A stretch of 37,137 nucleotides of DNA from an uncultured Bacteroidia bacterium (GCA_903923905.1 CAIXZH010000090.1:1-37137); one strand, 5' to 3'. Positions 1 through 8,971 are shown, numbered from the stretch's first letter. Program-made: numbers and translations. The notes: generated by a model not told the origin, from the sequence alone.

Positions 1-97
1 AAACAGTGGTTTTATAGGCGCCCATCAATTCGGATAATGGTTTTATTTTTTGGGGATGCTGTGTATGGTCAATTTCGATAATCCCATGGATATGATT
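1..97 (-). pseudogene. REP-associated Y1 (HUH) transposase remnant, 5'-truncated and running off the window
   Basis: On the minus strand, directly after the TAA stop of the CBM9-like gene and in the same frame, an open frame runs to the window edge. It begins NHIHGIIEID and later reads KPLSELMGAYKTT. NHIHGI is the His-hydrophobic-His (HUH) metal-binding motif of IS200/IS605-like Y1 transposases. The following KPLSE...YKT segment resembles the conserved helix of REP-associated (RAYT) transposases of Bacteroidota. The residues that normally precede the motif (about 60-70) are absent, because the CBM9 C-terminus occupies that place. The piece is therefore a decapitated remnant, or part of one whose remainder lies outside the window. 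The assignment rests on about 32 residues. Confidence 0.6.
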
Positions 98-832
98 TTA
101 TTCAAATATGATTGGTTTATATTTTTCAAATTCATGAAATGAGGTATTGATTGGTGTCCATGCCCATTTAATCATATTGCCTGTATCATAATCCAGCCGG
201 TAGAAATTTGCGTTCCAAATGGTTCCGCTAACCGGTGGAACATTGGATAGCGGACTGAATAACCGGAACGGGAAAAACAGCTCTGCACTCCATGATTTAA
301 TTAAGCTCCCCGGTTCCTGACGACCTTTGTTAATGATGACTTTTTTAATTACCCGGTTACCATCTTCATAATGCCAGGGGGTCCATCCCTGAGCTCTCCC
401 TTTGATGTTGGGAATGATTAATACCAGTTCTTTATCCAGCTGGTTAACTTCATACTCCAGGTAAAGCGGAAACGTCGGATCGGGATGAAAGAAAACTTCA
501 AAAACGTCACCGTTAAAGAGATTATCAAAATCCTTGTCATATTTGGTGGTAATCCGTTGGTCATCCCCCTCAAATAACAAATAGATTCCCCTGGCAGAAT
601 AGAGGATCTTAAACCTGGTCTTATCCTCAGCACCACCTGCATCAAGCTTAATCAGAGGATTCCATTCCGATTTAACCCATTCAGGGCTACTCCCGTTGCC
701 GGTAATTTTAAAGTCCGGAGATTTTCTGACAGTTAAAGGCTCCTTACTCCCCGGCTTTCCGGCAATTAAATTTTCTGCTGTGTAGGTGAAAACCAATGCC
801 ATCCCCAAGAATAATGCAAATATTTTATTCAT
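98..832 (-). CDS. Secreted CBM9-like carbohydrate-binding protein
   Basis: A 244-residue protein with a hydrophobic N-terminal segment (about residues 3-18) after MNKIF, likely a signal peptide. The body resembles the family 9-like carbohydrate-binding (DOMON-like beta-sandwich) proteins common in Bacteroidota: an early 'W...W' strand (SPEWVKSEW), a 'YSARGIYLLFEGDD' strand pair, 'NGDVFEVFFHPDP', 'YLEYEVNQ', and a C-terminal 'WNANFYRLDYD...WAWTP...F...FE' block. Such proteins bind sugar chains or accompany polysaccharide-degrading enzymes. No catalytic residues are recognisable. I chose the ATG at 832; the frame extends to a TTG at 853 without adding a better signal. It lies about 105 bp downstream of a co-oriented gene for another secreted protein and may be co-transcribed with it. 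Confidence 0.75.
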   Translation of the reverse strand: MNKIFALFLGMALVFTYTAENLIAGKPGSKEPLTVRKSPDFKITGNGSSPEWVKSEWNPLIKLDAGGAEDKTRFKILYSARGIYLLFEGDDQRITTKYDKDFDNLFNGDVFEVFFHPDPTFPLYLEYEVNQLDKELVLIIPNIKGRAQGWTPWHYEDGNRVIKKVIINKGRQEPGSLIKSWSAELFFPFRLFSPLSNVPPVSGTIWNANFYRLDYDTGNMIKWAWTPINTSFHEFEKYKPIIFE

Positions 833-937
833 TATCAATAAATTAAATTCCAATTAACCAAATTAAAAATCTGTAGCAAATAAAGAAGGTAACGAAAATG
901 AACCTAACCTGAAAGTCCCTTGAATTTCTTAATATCC

Positions 938-2767
938 TTATTTGTCCACTGCATGTTTGCCTGTTTCGCGACCTTCCCAGCCACTTTTGCCTTTATCGAT
1001 AAAAATTTCTGTCACAGTTTTAGAAACCCTGTCATCAACCTCCTCAACCAATTGCACCCGAAGTGGATTAGTGAGCTTTTTCTGCAATTCGATCACTGGT
1101 GAGTAGGGTTTATCACCTTTGGCAGTTTCATAAACGAGATAAGCCCATTTCTCCGAAAAAACGTTTCCCTTCATTGCCGGAATCATCTGCTGCATATTTG
1201 AGGAAAGAAAGCTGAGGGATAGGGCACGGGCCCAGTAAATCCAGGGACCACCCGTAATATAAAAGAACGGGTTAAGTAACCTTGGTGAAGACTCCAGTCC
1301 TGCATTGGCATAACTTAATTGGATACCGGCAAAACCTACACCCGTCTTTTCGTTATAGAAAGTGATCCATGGAACATCAGCCTCCATTTTTAAATCGGTA
1401 AGGTCCGGCATTTGGGTTATGTCGTAATTGATTACTGAATCTCTCACAACGTCATACCAGGCGGCATGGGTAATCAGTTCCCGCTTTATGACAATTTCCC
1501 CATTCCTCAGTGCAAGACAATTCACCGTTTGGTTGATTCTTAAAACGGATGAACTGATGAAATATGGTTTGCCGGGATAAAATTCATACCTTACCGAGGC
1601 ATCGACCTGCGGGATATCGCGTAAATTCCCCCAGACTTCGCTTGAGGCCAAAACAGGACCGGATAACGATTTGACATTTTGTGGTGGCTTCCAGTCAGAA
1701 GTATGAGTCCAGGGAGTTGGAGGTGTATATATCTCAGGATTCCAGTGAATCGCACCATTGGTCTCTTTACGGTGATACAGCGGAAAATCCGGCCTCTTTT
1801 TTAATGCAATCTGATCAAGATGACCTGAATTTGGATGCAGAACCACTGAAATCTGGTCATTATCGATTTGAAGTCCGGGGGCATCCCCTTGCATCCGAAG
1901 GTCAGATAAATAGGTTTTTGCCATCGCATTTTCATTGTTGTAATAAATAAGAAAAACACGGCTCGTTTTTGCCGGCACATCGGCAAGGAAAGCAAGCCTG
2001 GCAGTTACGGTCGGCAGCCAGATCGGCACCTGCCGTGTTGGTTTTCCCTCCTTGTCGGGTGACAGATCATCCTCCTTCAGATATTCCTGAATGTCATAAA
2101 CCTGGCATGGGACCTCTGTCAGAAGGTGGGTCTGAGGATCAACCGCCACGACTCTTATTTCCCGCTTCAGATCTTTCAGCTCATCGGGATAAAAGGCAAG
2201 CACAACATCCACAGGTTCCGCTTTCCTTTCAATTCCTGCAGTTTCGCTTAATACAACGGACTTGTATCTGTTCCATGCAGGATCAAAGACCCGCGATTCA
2301 GTAGGGGCAGTGACTGACTTAACCGATGAGATTATCAGATCATTTTCAGAACTCTTTGCAGCTTTCTTCATCCGAACAGTTACCTTGACATCATATTTGG
2401 CCCCCGGCACCCATTTAACCCATCCGATCACATAGGGATGGTTATAGACCGAATTGTCCTGCGAAAGTCCCGCCCCGGATGGTGGGCGATGGGTCAGTAC
2501 AGGCTTATTCAAATCCTCCTTGTCCGACTCTTTATGCAGATTGGTAAACCGGAGCGTCTTACCGTTAACAACCACCTCAACTTCCATAATTGATGGGTGG
2601 GGAAGCTCAAGTTCGGCCTTAAGGTAATAAAAGGGGATTGCAGGACATGGGTAACCAAGCTCCAGTTTGCTGATCTTCAGCTCATCCTTATTGGCACCGG
2701 AAATATTCAGTGCACTGACCAGGAGAAATAAAAATGTGAGGCTTCTTAAAAGATCCTTGCTCTTCAT
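938..2767 (-). CDS. Secreted protein of unknown function (609 aa)
   Basis: I do not recognise the family. The ATG at 2767 gives MKSKDLLRSL followed by a hydrophobic run ending near ISGA, a plausible signal peptide; the frame reaches further only to a TTG at 2779. The mature part looks rich in beta-strands. An early segment (about residues 30-150) resembles an Ig-like or carbohydrate-binding beta-sandwich (LELPHPSIMEVEVVVNGK, GWVKWVPGAKYDVKVTV). The middle (about residues 290-560) contains 'DNDQISVVLHPNSGHLDQIAL', reminiscent of the beta-sandwich 'supersandwich' folds of polysaccharide lyases and some glycosidases, but this is impression only. It starts 24 bp after the stop of the upstream 893-residue gene, so the two are very likely one transcript. 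Confidence 0.7.
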   Translation of the reverse strand: MKSKDLLRSLTFLFLLVSALNISGANKDELKISKLELGYPCPAIPFYYLKAELELPHPSIMEVEVVVNGKTLRFTNLHKESDKEDLNKPVLTHRPPSGAGLSQDNSVYNHPYVIGWVKWVPGAKYDVKVTVRMKKAAKSSENDLIISSVKSVTAPTESRVFDPAWNRYKSVVLSETAGIERKAEPVDVVLAFYPDELKDLKREIRVVAVDPQTHLLTEVPCQVYDIQEYLKEDDLSPDKEGKPTRQVPIWLPTVTARLAFLADVPAKTSRVFLIYYNNENAMAKTYLSDLRMQGDAPGLQIDNDQISVVLHPNSGHLDQIALKKRPDFPLYHRKETNGAIHWNPEIYTPPTPWTHTSDWKPPQNVKSLSGPVLASSEVWGNLRDIPQVDASVRYEFYPGKPYFISSSVLRINQTVNCLALRNGEIVIKRELITHAAWYDVVRDSVINYDITQMPDLTDLKMEADVPWITFYNEKTGVGFAGIQLSYANAGLESSPRLLNPFFYITGGPWIYWARALSLSFLSSNMQQMIPAMKGNVFSEKWAYLVYETAKGDKPYSPVIELQKKLTNPLRVQLVEEVDDRVSKTVTEIFIDKGKSGWEGRETGKHAVDK

Positions 2768-2791
2768 CTGAATTTTCAATTATATTAATAC

Positions 2792-5473
2792 TTAGTCGTT
2801 CTGTCTTACGGTAATCAGGTTTCTTTTTCTCAATTCTTTTACCCCGTTTTCCCATGGACCGCCCATTCCCCACATGTAATATGAAAAATACATGGTGCTT
2901 TTTTGGGTAATCGGTACCCATGGTTGAAATTCGGTATAATAATAATGGGCATCGCCGTTACTCGGATGGTTCATCCACATATGCAGGAATAATGGCTGAC
3001 TTACCGGATAAGCACCGACAAAAGTGATGTCCTCCTTTTCATCATACCCCGCATTCCACCCCTCCTTCAGGGTAAAGAGGTGTCCATAATACCTTTCCGG
3101 CTTCATCCGGTATTGTTGCAAACCATCAACAGAGGGCACCGTAAACACATCCTCGGTTCCATGGGAAGCACCCAGCTCGAGAATAGGCTGCGGTCCGATC
3201 ACATTTGCTTCCGGATTCTTAAAGGTCAATGCAAACCTGATTTCAAGCAGAGGGGAATTGCCATACAGGGTGAAAATCTTCTCAATTTTATTTCCGAAAT
3301 AATCGGCAATCATTTTTACCTGGACATAATCCCCATGATCCTGAACCAATGTTGCATCATAAACTTTGTGAGTTTCCATACTGGCCTGACCAAGAAAATC
3401 TTCAAATCCTCCAAACGGATAATACCCCTTTTCCCTGAAAGGGCGCCGGTCATCAATTGATTTTTCGGGCCAAAGTTTGAAAAGCAGATTATCCTTCCTG
3501 CTTTTTACAATATATTCGATCACCCTTGCACCTGTTGTGAGCAAGGTAACCTGAACACTGTCGTTTTCGAGCCGGTATTCATTTACTCCATCGCTGTTCA
3601 GGTCAACAGCATATGCGCGGGCGACACCTTCGGCTTTGCCGACACCCAGCTGACTGCTTGCGGTTACTCCGAGGGCAGTAACTTTTACGGTATAATCGCC
3701 TGCAGGGATTTTCAGGTCGAAGAGCATATCCTGAAATTTGCCTAAACCTGCGGTGTTATTTTGCGAAGTCGTCAGGATTGCTTTACCTGGCTTATCTTTG
3801 GCAAATACCTGAACCTGAACGGGAAAATGTTTTTCACTTGAGAAGTTATGAATGCTGACCGGATATTTCACCGATGGAGCATGACCATAAAGCAACTGGT
3901 GAACCGATATTGCCGGTGGCATATCCAGTATGGCCATTGTGTATTTTTTCTTTTCCCCCCAGTTAAACCCTGTAACTATGGGGTTGGTAGTACCCATTCC
4001 ATTTGCCAGCGGGCGGATCCTGATCAGAATGGTCCTAGAACTATTTGCAGGCAAACTCAGGGAAGAAGGATAAGCCTCATCTGCTGTTACTTCAGGAGGA
4101 AGCTGAAGATTCAGCGTTCCGGAGACTGTGTGCGGGTAAGTATTTGAAACGGTAATCCGAAGGTTATAATCCTGAACTTCAGCCTGAAGGTCTATCCGGT
4201 CGCCAAAATAATCTTCCAGAAAAACACGGTCAAGAAGCAAAAGCTCCAAAGCATTCCGGTACAACGCAGGGCCCATCATCTTCCCCTGACCCAGGACAGC
4301 CACCTCACGACGATCCAAAATTGCCTGCCACATCAGGTCACGGGTTAATATCTCCCCCTTTTTAATAAACAGGACCATGCTTGGGATCAGATCGCCTTCC
4401 ATAGAGCCGGTGGTCGAGATAAACGGGACATTTTCGTTATCAATCTGCTTTTTATTTCCTTCAATAGCAATGTAACCATCGTAATGATAAGGGTCGCTTT
4501 CGGCATCAAATACTGGCCGGAAAACATATCCGTTTTTGTTATGGGCAAAATCTATCCACGATTGTTTGGTAACCATATCCTGCACCTGAATACCCTTGTA
4601 GTCCTGACATCCAAAGATAGGTGAGAACCCAACATCGGCAACCACAGGTAGATTGGCTTTTTTCATCCAACCAGCCAATTCATCCTTCATCCAGAAATCC
4701 ATATACCCGCTGAAAACAAACCACGAGTTTCCTTCGTTCATCCCTTTGCCGATGACTTCAAGCGGGTGTCCCTGAACACAGGTCACACTCTTTAAAAGCG
4801 TTTCAGCACCAAACATTCCTTTGCGTAAATCATATTCACCAAGAATCTTCCGGGTGTTTTCCAGCAATACCCTAACCTTAGAAAGGGCTTCAGAAACAGT
4901 GGATTCTACCACAAAAATCTTTTTCGCCCCGTTTTCAAGAATAAAGGCATTCACTTCCCTGAAATTTACAGCTCCAAACTGGTAGCTCTTTAGCTGTTGT
5001 TTCGACAAACTGTCAGGTACGAATTTTGAAACCAGCTTTTTCCCAGCTTCCGACTCCGGATCGGTGAATACCAATACATTGCCTGAACCCAAGGCCTCGT
5101 CGATTTCTTTTACAGAAGGAGCCTCCAGAATTTTATAGTCAGATGAAAATAAGCCGCTTACAAACCCTTCCTGAACCGTCAGACCAGGAATCTGCAAATC
5201 ATCAGCGAGGTCAATCTTACTTTGCGCAATGGTATTCCTGACATTTGGAAGACTCATTTTAAACAAATTACCGTACCTGATCCACTCCTTATAATCATTA
5301 TGCCAGTAATTGGTATAGCCATTAAATTGCACCTCATTCCTGACCTCATTGGCTATTGGATCAAATGCACCGTTATAGGAATAGTCATCCAATTGCTGGG
5401 CATTTGCAGATCCGGCAAGTAACGATAAAATCAGGATTAATAATAAAACTAAACCTTTGAATGAAATTTTCAT
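2792..5473 (-). CDS. Large secreted protein of unknown function (893 aa)
   Basis: The frame extends upstream to 5596, but the ATG at 5473 is the sensible start. It gives MKISFKGLVLLLILILSLLA with an ANA|QQ signal-peptidase-I-like site near residue 25, whereas the 41 extra residues have no such feature. About residues 130-220 hold alternating hydrophobic strands (VLVFTDP, AKKIFVVES). Residues about 420-530 look like an Ig-like domain (YNLRITVSNTYPHTVSGTLN, LPANSSRTILIRI). The C-terminal third (about residues 630-890) contains 'LLTTGARVIEYIVKSR...YPFGGFEDFLG', a beta-sandwich-like region rich in aromatic residues. I find no catalytic signature and cannot name the family. It is the first gene of a minus-strand cluster of secreted proteins ending in a CBM9-like protein, which suggests polysaccharide handling at the cell surface, by inference only. 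Confidence 0.7.
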   Translation of the reverse strand: MKISFKGLVLLLILILSLLAGSANAQQLDDYSYNGAFDPIANEVRNEVQFNGYTNYWHNDYKEWIRYGNLFKMSLPNVRNTIAQSKIDLADDLQIPGLTVQEGFVSGLFSSDYKILEAPSVKEIDEALGSGNVLVFTDPESEAGKKLVSKFVPDSLSKQQLKSYQFGAVNFREVNAFILENGAKKIFVVESTVSEALSKVRVLLENTRKILGEYDLRKGMFGAETLLKSVTCVQGHPLEVIGKGMNEGNSWFVFSGYMDFWMKDELAGWMKKANLPVVADVGFSPIFGCQDYKGIQVQDMVTKQSWIDFAHNKNGYVFRPVFDAESDPYHYDGYIAIEGNKKQIDNENVPFISTTGSMEGDLIPSMVLFIKKGEILTRDLMWQAILDRREVAVLGQGKMMGPALYRNALELLLLDRVFLEDYFGDRIDLQAEVQDYNLRITVSNTYPHTVSGTLNLQLPPEVTADEAYPSSLSLPANSSRTILIRIRPLANGMGTTNPIVTGFNWGEKKKYTMAILDMPPAISVHQLLYGHAPSVKYPVSIHNFSSEKHFPVQVQVFAKDKPGKAILTTSQNNTAGLGKFQDMLFDLKIPAGDYTVKVTALGVTASSQLGVGKAEGVARAYAVDLNSDGVNEYRLENDSVQVTLLTTGARVIEYIVKSRKDNLLFKLWPEKSIDDRRPFREKGYYPFGGFEDFLGQASMETHKVYDATLVQDHGDYVQVKMIADYFGNKIEKIFTLYGNSPLLEIRFALTFKNPEANVIGPQPILELGASHGTEDVFTVPSVDGLQQYRMKPERYYGHLFTLKEGWNAGYDEKEDITFVGAYPVSQPLFLHMWMNHPSNGDAHYYYTEFQPWVPITQKSTMYFSYYMWGMGGPWENGVKELRKRNLITVRQND

Positions 5474-5728
5474 CTCCGAATTTTCAGGTTCATTATTAAC
5501 CTGGTTGATAAGTACGGGTATAAAACAAGTTATTTCCCGGATAGGTTTTGTGGAACTAAATTTTTCCATAATGAACAGAATTAAGGTTTGATGCATTCAG
5601 AAGCAGAAGACTATCAGATAGATTTTTAAATCCGAAAAGATAAAATTAGTAAAAAATTCTACTTTAAGGTCATTGGCAAAAAAATATCAGATTAGACAGG
5701 GAACCAATGGATGGGAGCAAATTATTTC
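5474..5728. other. Divergent intergenic region, mostly empty
   Basis: This lies between the minus-strand 893-residue secreted protein and the plus-strand aspartate kinase. I see no further coding sequence except the unlikely in-frame N-terminal extension of the secreted protein (to 5596). No -7 box is obvious for the minus-strand gene. The one for lysC is annotated separately just to the right. Confidence 0.5.
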
Positions 5729-5736
5729 TATTTTTG
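5729..5736 (+). promoter_or_regulatory. Bacteroidota -7 box for lysC
   Basis: TATTTTTG matches the TAnnTTTG -7 consensus and sits 49 bp before the aspartate kinase ATG. No TTG -33 element is present at the usual distance, so the match rests on the -7 box alone. Confidence 0.45.
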
Positions 5737-5785
5737 CATCTTAAACTTGATTTTAAAAACAAATTATAAATAAATACATCAGGTT

Positions 5786-7102
5786 ATGAAAGTATTCAAA
5801 TTCGGAGGAACGTCAGTTGGATCAGTTGAAACAATGAGGACAGTGATGAACCTTATTGCTGATGGAGAACAAAAACTGATAGTCTTATCCGCCATGTCGG
5901 GAACAACTAATAACCTGGTTGAGATATCCGATTACCTCTCAAAAAAGAATAAAGAATCTGCTTTAGGGGTGATCAGTGCCCTCGAAAAAAAATATTACAA
6001 TGTAGTTTTCGATCTTTACCAGACTAAAGAGGCAAAGGATCAGGGCAAAAAGATCCTCGAAGAGCGGTTCGAAGTGATCAAATCCTATACTTCCGGTGTT
6101 TTTCCGGAGGAAGGAGCACGAGCCTTACTTGCCCAGGGAGAGTTAATTTCCACTGCCCTTTTCACTTTACTGATGCAGGAATCGGGATATAATGCCTTGT
6201 TACTCTCTGCACTCGATTTCATGAAAATTGATGGGGACATGATGCCTGACAGTTATTTCATCAAAGAGAAACTGAATAACCTGCTCAAAACCCAGCCAAA
6301 AGCTGATTATTATATTACACAGGGGTTTATTTGCCGCAATCAGGAGGGAGAAATTGATAATCTGCAACGCGGCGGATCAGATTACACAGCAACACTTATT
6401 GGAGCGGCCATCAATAGTGAGGAGGTTCAGATATGGACCGATATTGACGGTTTTCACAATAACGATCCCCGGTTTGTAGAGAACACAAAAAAAGTTGACA
6501 CCCTATCCTTTAATGAAGCCTCAGAGCTCGCTTATTTTGGGGCAAAAATTCTTCATCCCCAAACTGTTTTGCCGGCCATGATGAGCGATATTCCGGTTCG
6601 GTTGAAAAACACGATGAATCCACCAGATCCGGGAACGCTGATCACCTCTGAAAGCCATACCAACGGCATCAAAGCTGTGGCAGCCAAAGACGGTATTACC
6701 GCCATCAAAATCAGATCAGGCCGAATGCTTAACACCTATGGTTTTCTTAAAAATATTTTTGAGATTTTTGAGTTCTTCAAGACGTCAATCGATATGATTA
6801 CAACCTCAGAAGTAGCTGTATCAGTGACAATTGATGACTCAAAGCACCTTAATGAAATCGTGGCCGAGCTGAAAGAATACGGCAAAGTGGAAATAGACCA
6901 TAACCAGACGATTGTTTGCATTGTCGGCAACATGATTGCTGAGGAGAAGGGTTTTGCGGCCAAAGTATTTATCTCCTTACAGGATATCCCTATCCGAATG
7001 ATCTCCTACGGTGGAAGCCGTCATAATATATCAATCCTGGTAAATACAAACGATAAAAAAGCTACGCTTCAGGCTTTAAGCTCCAGGCTGCTGAATTCAT
7101 AG
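5786..7102 (+). CDS. lysC: Aspartate kinase (monofunctional)
   Basis: A 438-residue cytoplasmic enzyme that phosphorylates L-aspartate with ATP, the committed step to lysine/diaminopimelate, threonine and methionine. The N-terminus KFGGTSVGS (residues 4-12) is the family nucleotide-binding signature. RGGSDYTA (about residues 195-202) and TDIDGFHNNDPR (about 217-228) complete the amino-acid kinase active site. The C-terminal part has two ACT regulatory domains (from about residue 300: AVAAKDGITAIKIRSG, and from about 375: IVCIVGNM...SISYGGS-like), so feedback control by an amino-acid end product is expected. Length is normal for a single-function enzyme; there is no fused homoserine dehydrogenase. 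It is followed by a convergent HAD gene and appears to be transcribed alone. Confidence 0.93.
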   Translation: MKVFKFGGTSVGSVETMRTVMNLIADGEQKLIVLSAMSGTTNNLVEISDYLSKKNKESALGVISALEKKYYNVVFDLYQTKEAKDQGKKILEERFEVIKSYTSGVFPEEGARALLAQGELISTALFTLLMQESGYNALLLSALDFMKIDGDMMPDSYFIKEKLNNLLKTQPKADYYITQGFICRNQEGEIDNLQRGGSDYTATLIGAAINSEEVQIWTDIDGFHNNDPRFVENTKKVDTLSFNEASELAYFGAKILHPQTVLPAMMSDIPVRLKNTMNPPDPGTLITSESHTNGIKAVAAKDGITAIKIRSGRMLNTYGFLKNIFEIFEFFKTSIDMITTSEVAVSVTIDDSKHLNEIVAELKEYGKVEIDHNQTIVCIVGNMIAEEKGFAAKVFISLQDIPIRMISYGGSRHNISILVNTNDKKATLQALSSRLLNS

Positions 7103-7124
7103 GCTATTAGGCTGTTAGGCTGTA
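7101..7124. repeat. Three tandem copies of an 8-bp unit
   Basis: AGGCTATT, AGGCTGTT and AGGCTGTA follow one another. The first copy overlaps the lysC TAG stop (7100-7102). The units lie in the 37-bp gap between convergent genes. Function is unknown. Confidence 0.6.
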
Positions 7125-7139
7125 GACTTTTAGGATAAT

Positions 7140-7778
7140 CTAGGTTACAAAAAATGTAATTTCCTCCAGGTTATTCAGAACCTTTGCACCTGAATTCAGC
7201 AGGCGTTTTTTCGACTGATGTCCATTTGCAATGAGTATGCAATTGCACCCAATGACCTGTGCGACTTCGTAATCGTGAATGGTATCTCCGATTAATAGCG
7301 TCAATTCAGGGTTTAGTTTTCTTTTAACGATAAGATTTCTGCCGTTTTCGACCTTCGAGGTTGCAAAGTGATGGTCTAATCCGCAAATTTCTTCAAAATA
7401 GGAGCTGATTTGATTATCCGATATTGTTTTTTCAAGCTGTTGCTGTTCCATGGCCGATACGATAAACTGCCGGCAACCGAGATTCTGTAACTGTTGAAGT
7501 ACAGGGATTGCTTCCGGGTGAAGTCCACATGTTTCAACGGCCTTATTATAACCGGCAATAAATTGATATGCAGGTATTTCGAAAGGTTCATTTTTTAGAT
7601 TAAAACCTATCTGCTCATAATAATCCTGAACAGGAAATGTAAATACCTCCAAATAATGGGCTAGAGTAATTGGTTGATGTGCCCTATCTACTAACAATTG
7701 ATTGATAATTTCCACCGCAATATCAACATCATTAAGTAAGGTACCATTCCAGTCCCATATTATTGATTTAAATTTCAC
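7140..7778 (-). CDS. HAD-superfamily phosphatase, phosphoglycolate-phosphatase-like
   Basis: A 212-residue HAD hydrolase. Motif I is D9-W-N11-G-T-L, with the nucleophile Asp at 9 and Asn in place of the usual second Asp (acid/base). This DWNGT variant recurs in Bacteroidota HAD proteins, but it leaves catalysis open. Motif IV is GDTIHD (about residues 165-170), the Mg-binding acidic pair. Motif II falls near 'FIVSA' (about residue 109), and the region between motifs I and II holds an alpha-helical cap of the phosphoglycolate/beta-phosphoglucomutase type. The start is GTG at 7778, where the GTGA overlaps the TGA of the upstream acyltransferase by four bases, a sign of translational coupling. 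The substrate cannot be told; a phosphate monoester linked to lipid turnover is one guess from the neighbour. Confidence 0.8.
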   Translation of the reverse strand: MKFKSIIWDWNGTLLNDVDIAVEIINQLLVDRAHQPITLAHYLEVFTFPVQDYYEQIGFNLKNEPFEIPAYQFIAGYNKAVETCGLHPEAIPVLQQLQNLGCRQFIVSAMEQQQLEKTISDNQISSYFEEICGLDHHFATSKVENGRNLIVKRKLNPELTLLIGDTIHDYEVAQVIGCNCILIANGHQSKKRLLNSGAKVLNNLEEITFFVT

Positions 7779-8935
7779 TCCGGATTCTCATTCGGGCAGT
7801 TTTCAAAGCTAAAAACCGGTGTAGAGTACATCTTTAGCCACAACTGCATAGCTTCCTCCCGATCCTCATCTACCAGTCTCAACCGTTGGTGGGTTAGTTC
7901 AATAAATGATTTTTGCTCTTCAAAGGTATATTGATCCATATAAGTATTGCAATTATAATACAGATCATATGCAATATAGTTGTTCGGGTAGAGTCGATAG
8001 TTTTTATAAATCTGAAGATCAATAAAATCCGCCAATCTTTTCAGCCGGTCATTAATGTTTCCTTCCTTGGAAAGACTTTTAAGTGCATTTTTTTTGATCG
8101 GAGATCCAAACTGAATATGAACTCTCCCCTTTTGGTTTTTTAATCCGCTTACCATGCTGAGTAAATCATCCTTTTCTGTTTTATGGAAATCGGGATCAGC
8201 CTGCCGTTTTAAAAGCTCTGCAACCTTCTCATTGCCGCAAGGTTCAATTTCATACGAAATAGCCATCGGTACAATTGTCAGAGCCTGAAATCCACGAACA
8301 AACTTTTTTGTATTTGACATATTCAACATTTTCAATAAGGCAGGTGAAGTTAGGTCTAAACCATCTTTTGAGCGCCCTTCACGCTGTGCAATCCAAATTG
8401 AATTTCCATTGGTTGTCACTGTTTGTCTGATATATTCAGAGAGAACATGCGAAGATTTCAACATCTGTCTTACCGGAATGTTCCGTTTGACGATGAACGA
8501 CCGATTCACCCTGGAAACATCCTCAATCCAGGGATAAATCAGTAAATTACTTCCAATGGCAATTTCTGTGGGTTTAAAGCCAAATTTATATATTTCAACA
8601 TTTAACAGGGCAGAATCAAGAACTATGTCCCGATGGTTAGAAATAAACAGATAGCTTTTATCTTTTTCCAAATATTCAAGACCTCCAACAGTTAATTCAC
8701 TAATACTTAATTTGATAATATTTTCAAGAAAGGGGACCATAAATCTCAGCTGGAAAGACTCAACATTCTGAGTTGATATCATTGCTTCTCTAATTTCCTG
8801 AATTTTAGATTCCTCAACAAAAAGATTTTTTAAAACCCTGGCAAAAACCGGATCAACCAATAATCTGCCCATGATTTCAGGAACCTCCTCATCGCGATAA
8901 GGCCTAATTTCATCGAAAACGTTCGAAGCCAACAT
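7775..8935 (-). CDS. PlsC-like 1-acylglycerol-3-phosphate acyltransferase family protein
   Basis: A 386-residue putative acyltransferase. The catalytic HX4D block is present as NHRDIVLDSALL (about residues 98-110), followed by a variant of the glycerol-phosphate-binding motif, EGRSKDG (about residues 185-191). These fit the PlsC/GPAT fold, in which His and Asp act on an acyl-ACP or acyl-CoA donor. The protein is longer than a typical 240-residue PlsC, with extra N- and C-terminal regions, as in a Bacteroidota group usually annotated simply as '1-acyl-sn-glycerol-3-phosphate acyltransferase'. I used the ATG at 8935. An in-frame TTG at 8974 lies inside or ahead of the probable promoter -7 boxes (8972-8987) and so is unlikely to be translated. 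It overlaps the HAD gene by four bases, forming a two-gene operon. Confidence 0.82.
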   Translation of the reverse strand: MLASNVFDEIRPYRDEEVPEIMGRLLVDPVFARVLKNLFVEESKIQEIREAMISTQNVESFQLRFMVPFLENIIKLSISELTVGGLEYLEKDKSYLFISNHRDIVLDSALLNVEIYKFGFKPTEIAIGSNLLIYPWIEDVSRVNRSFIVKRNIPVRQMLKSSHVLSEYIRQTVTTNGNSIWIAQREGRSKDGLDLTSPALLKMLNMSNTKKFVRGFQALTIVPMAISYEIEPCGNEKVAELLKRQADPDFHKTEKDDLLSMVSGLKNQKGRVHIQFGSPIKKNALKSLSKEGNINDRLKRLADFIDLQIYKNYRLYPNNYIAYDLYYNCNTYMDQYTFEEQKSFIELTHQRLRLVDEDREEAMQLWLKMYSTPVFSFENCPNENPE

Positions 8936-8971
8936 AATTTTAATAATTTTATGGATGTTCAGTAGTGATAA

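Noticed and set aside
1969-2304. Plus-strand frame of 111 codons inside the 609-residue gene
   Set aside because: No homology that I recognise and no start context; it lies wholly within a clear minus-strand gene.
5474-5596. N-terminal extension of the 893-residue secreted protein
   Set aside because: It would bury the signal peptide 41 residues inside the protein; the ATG at 5473 gives a normal exported protein.
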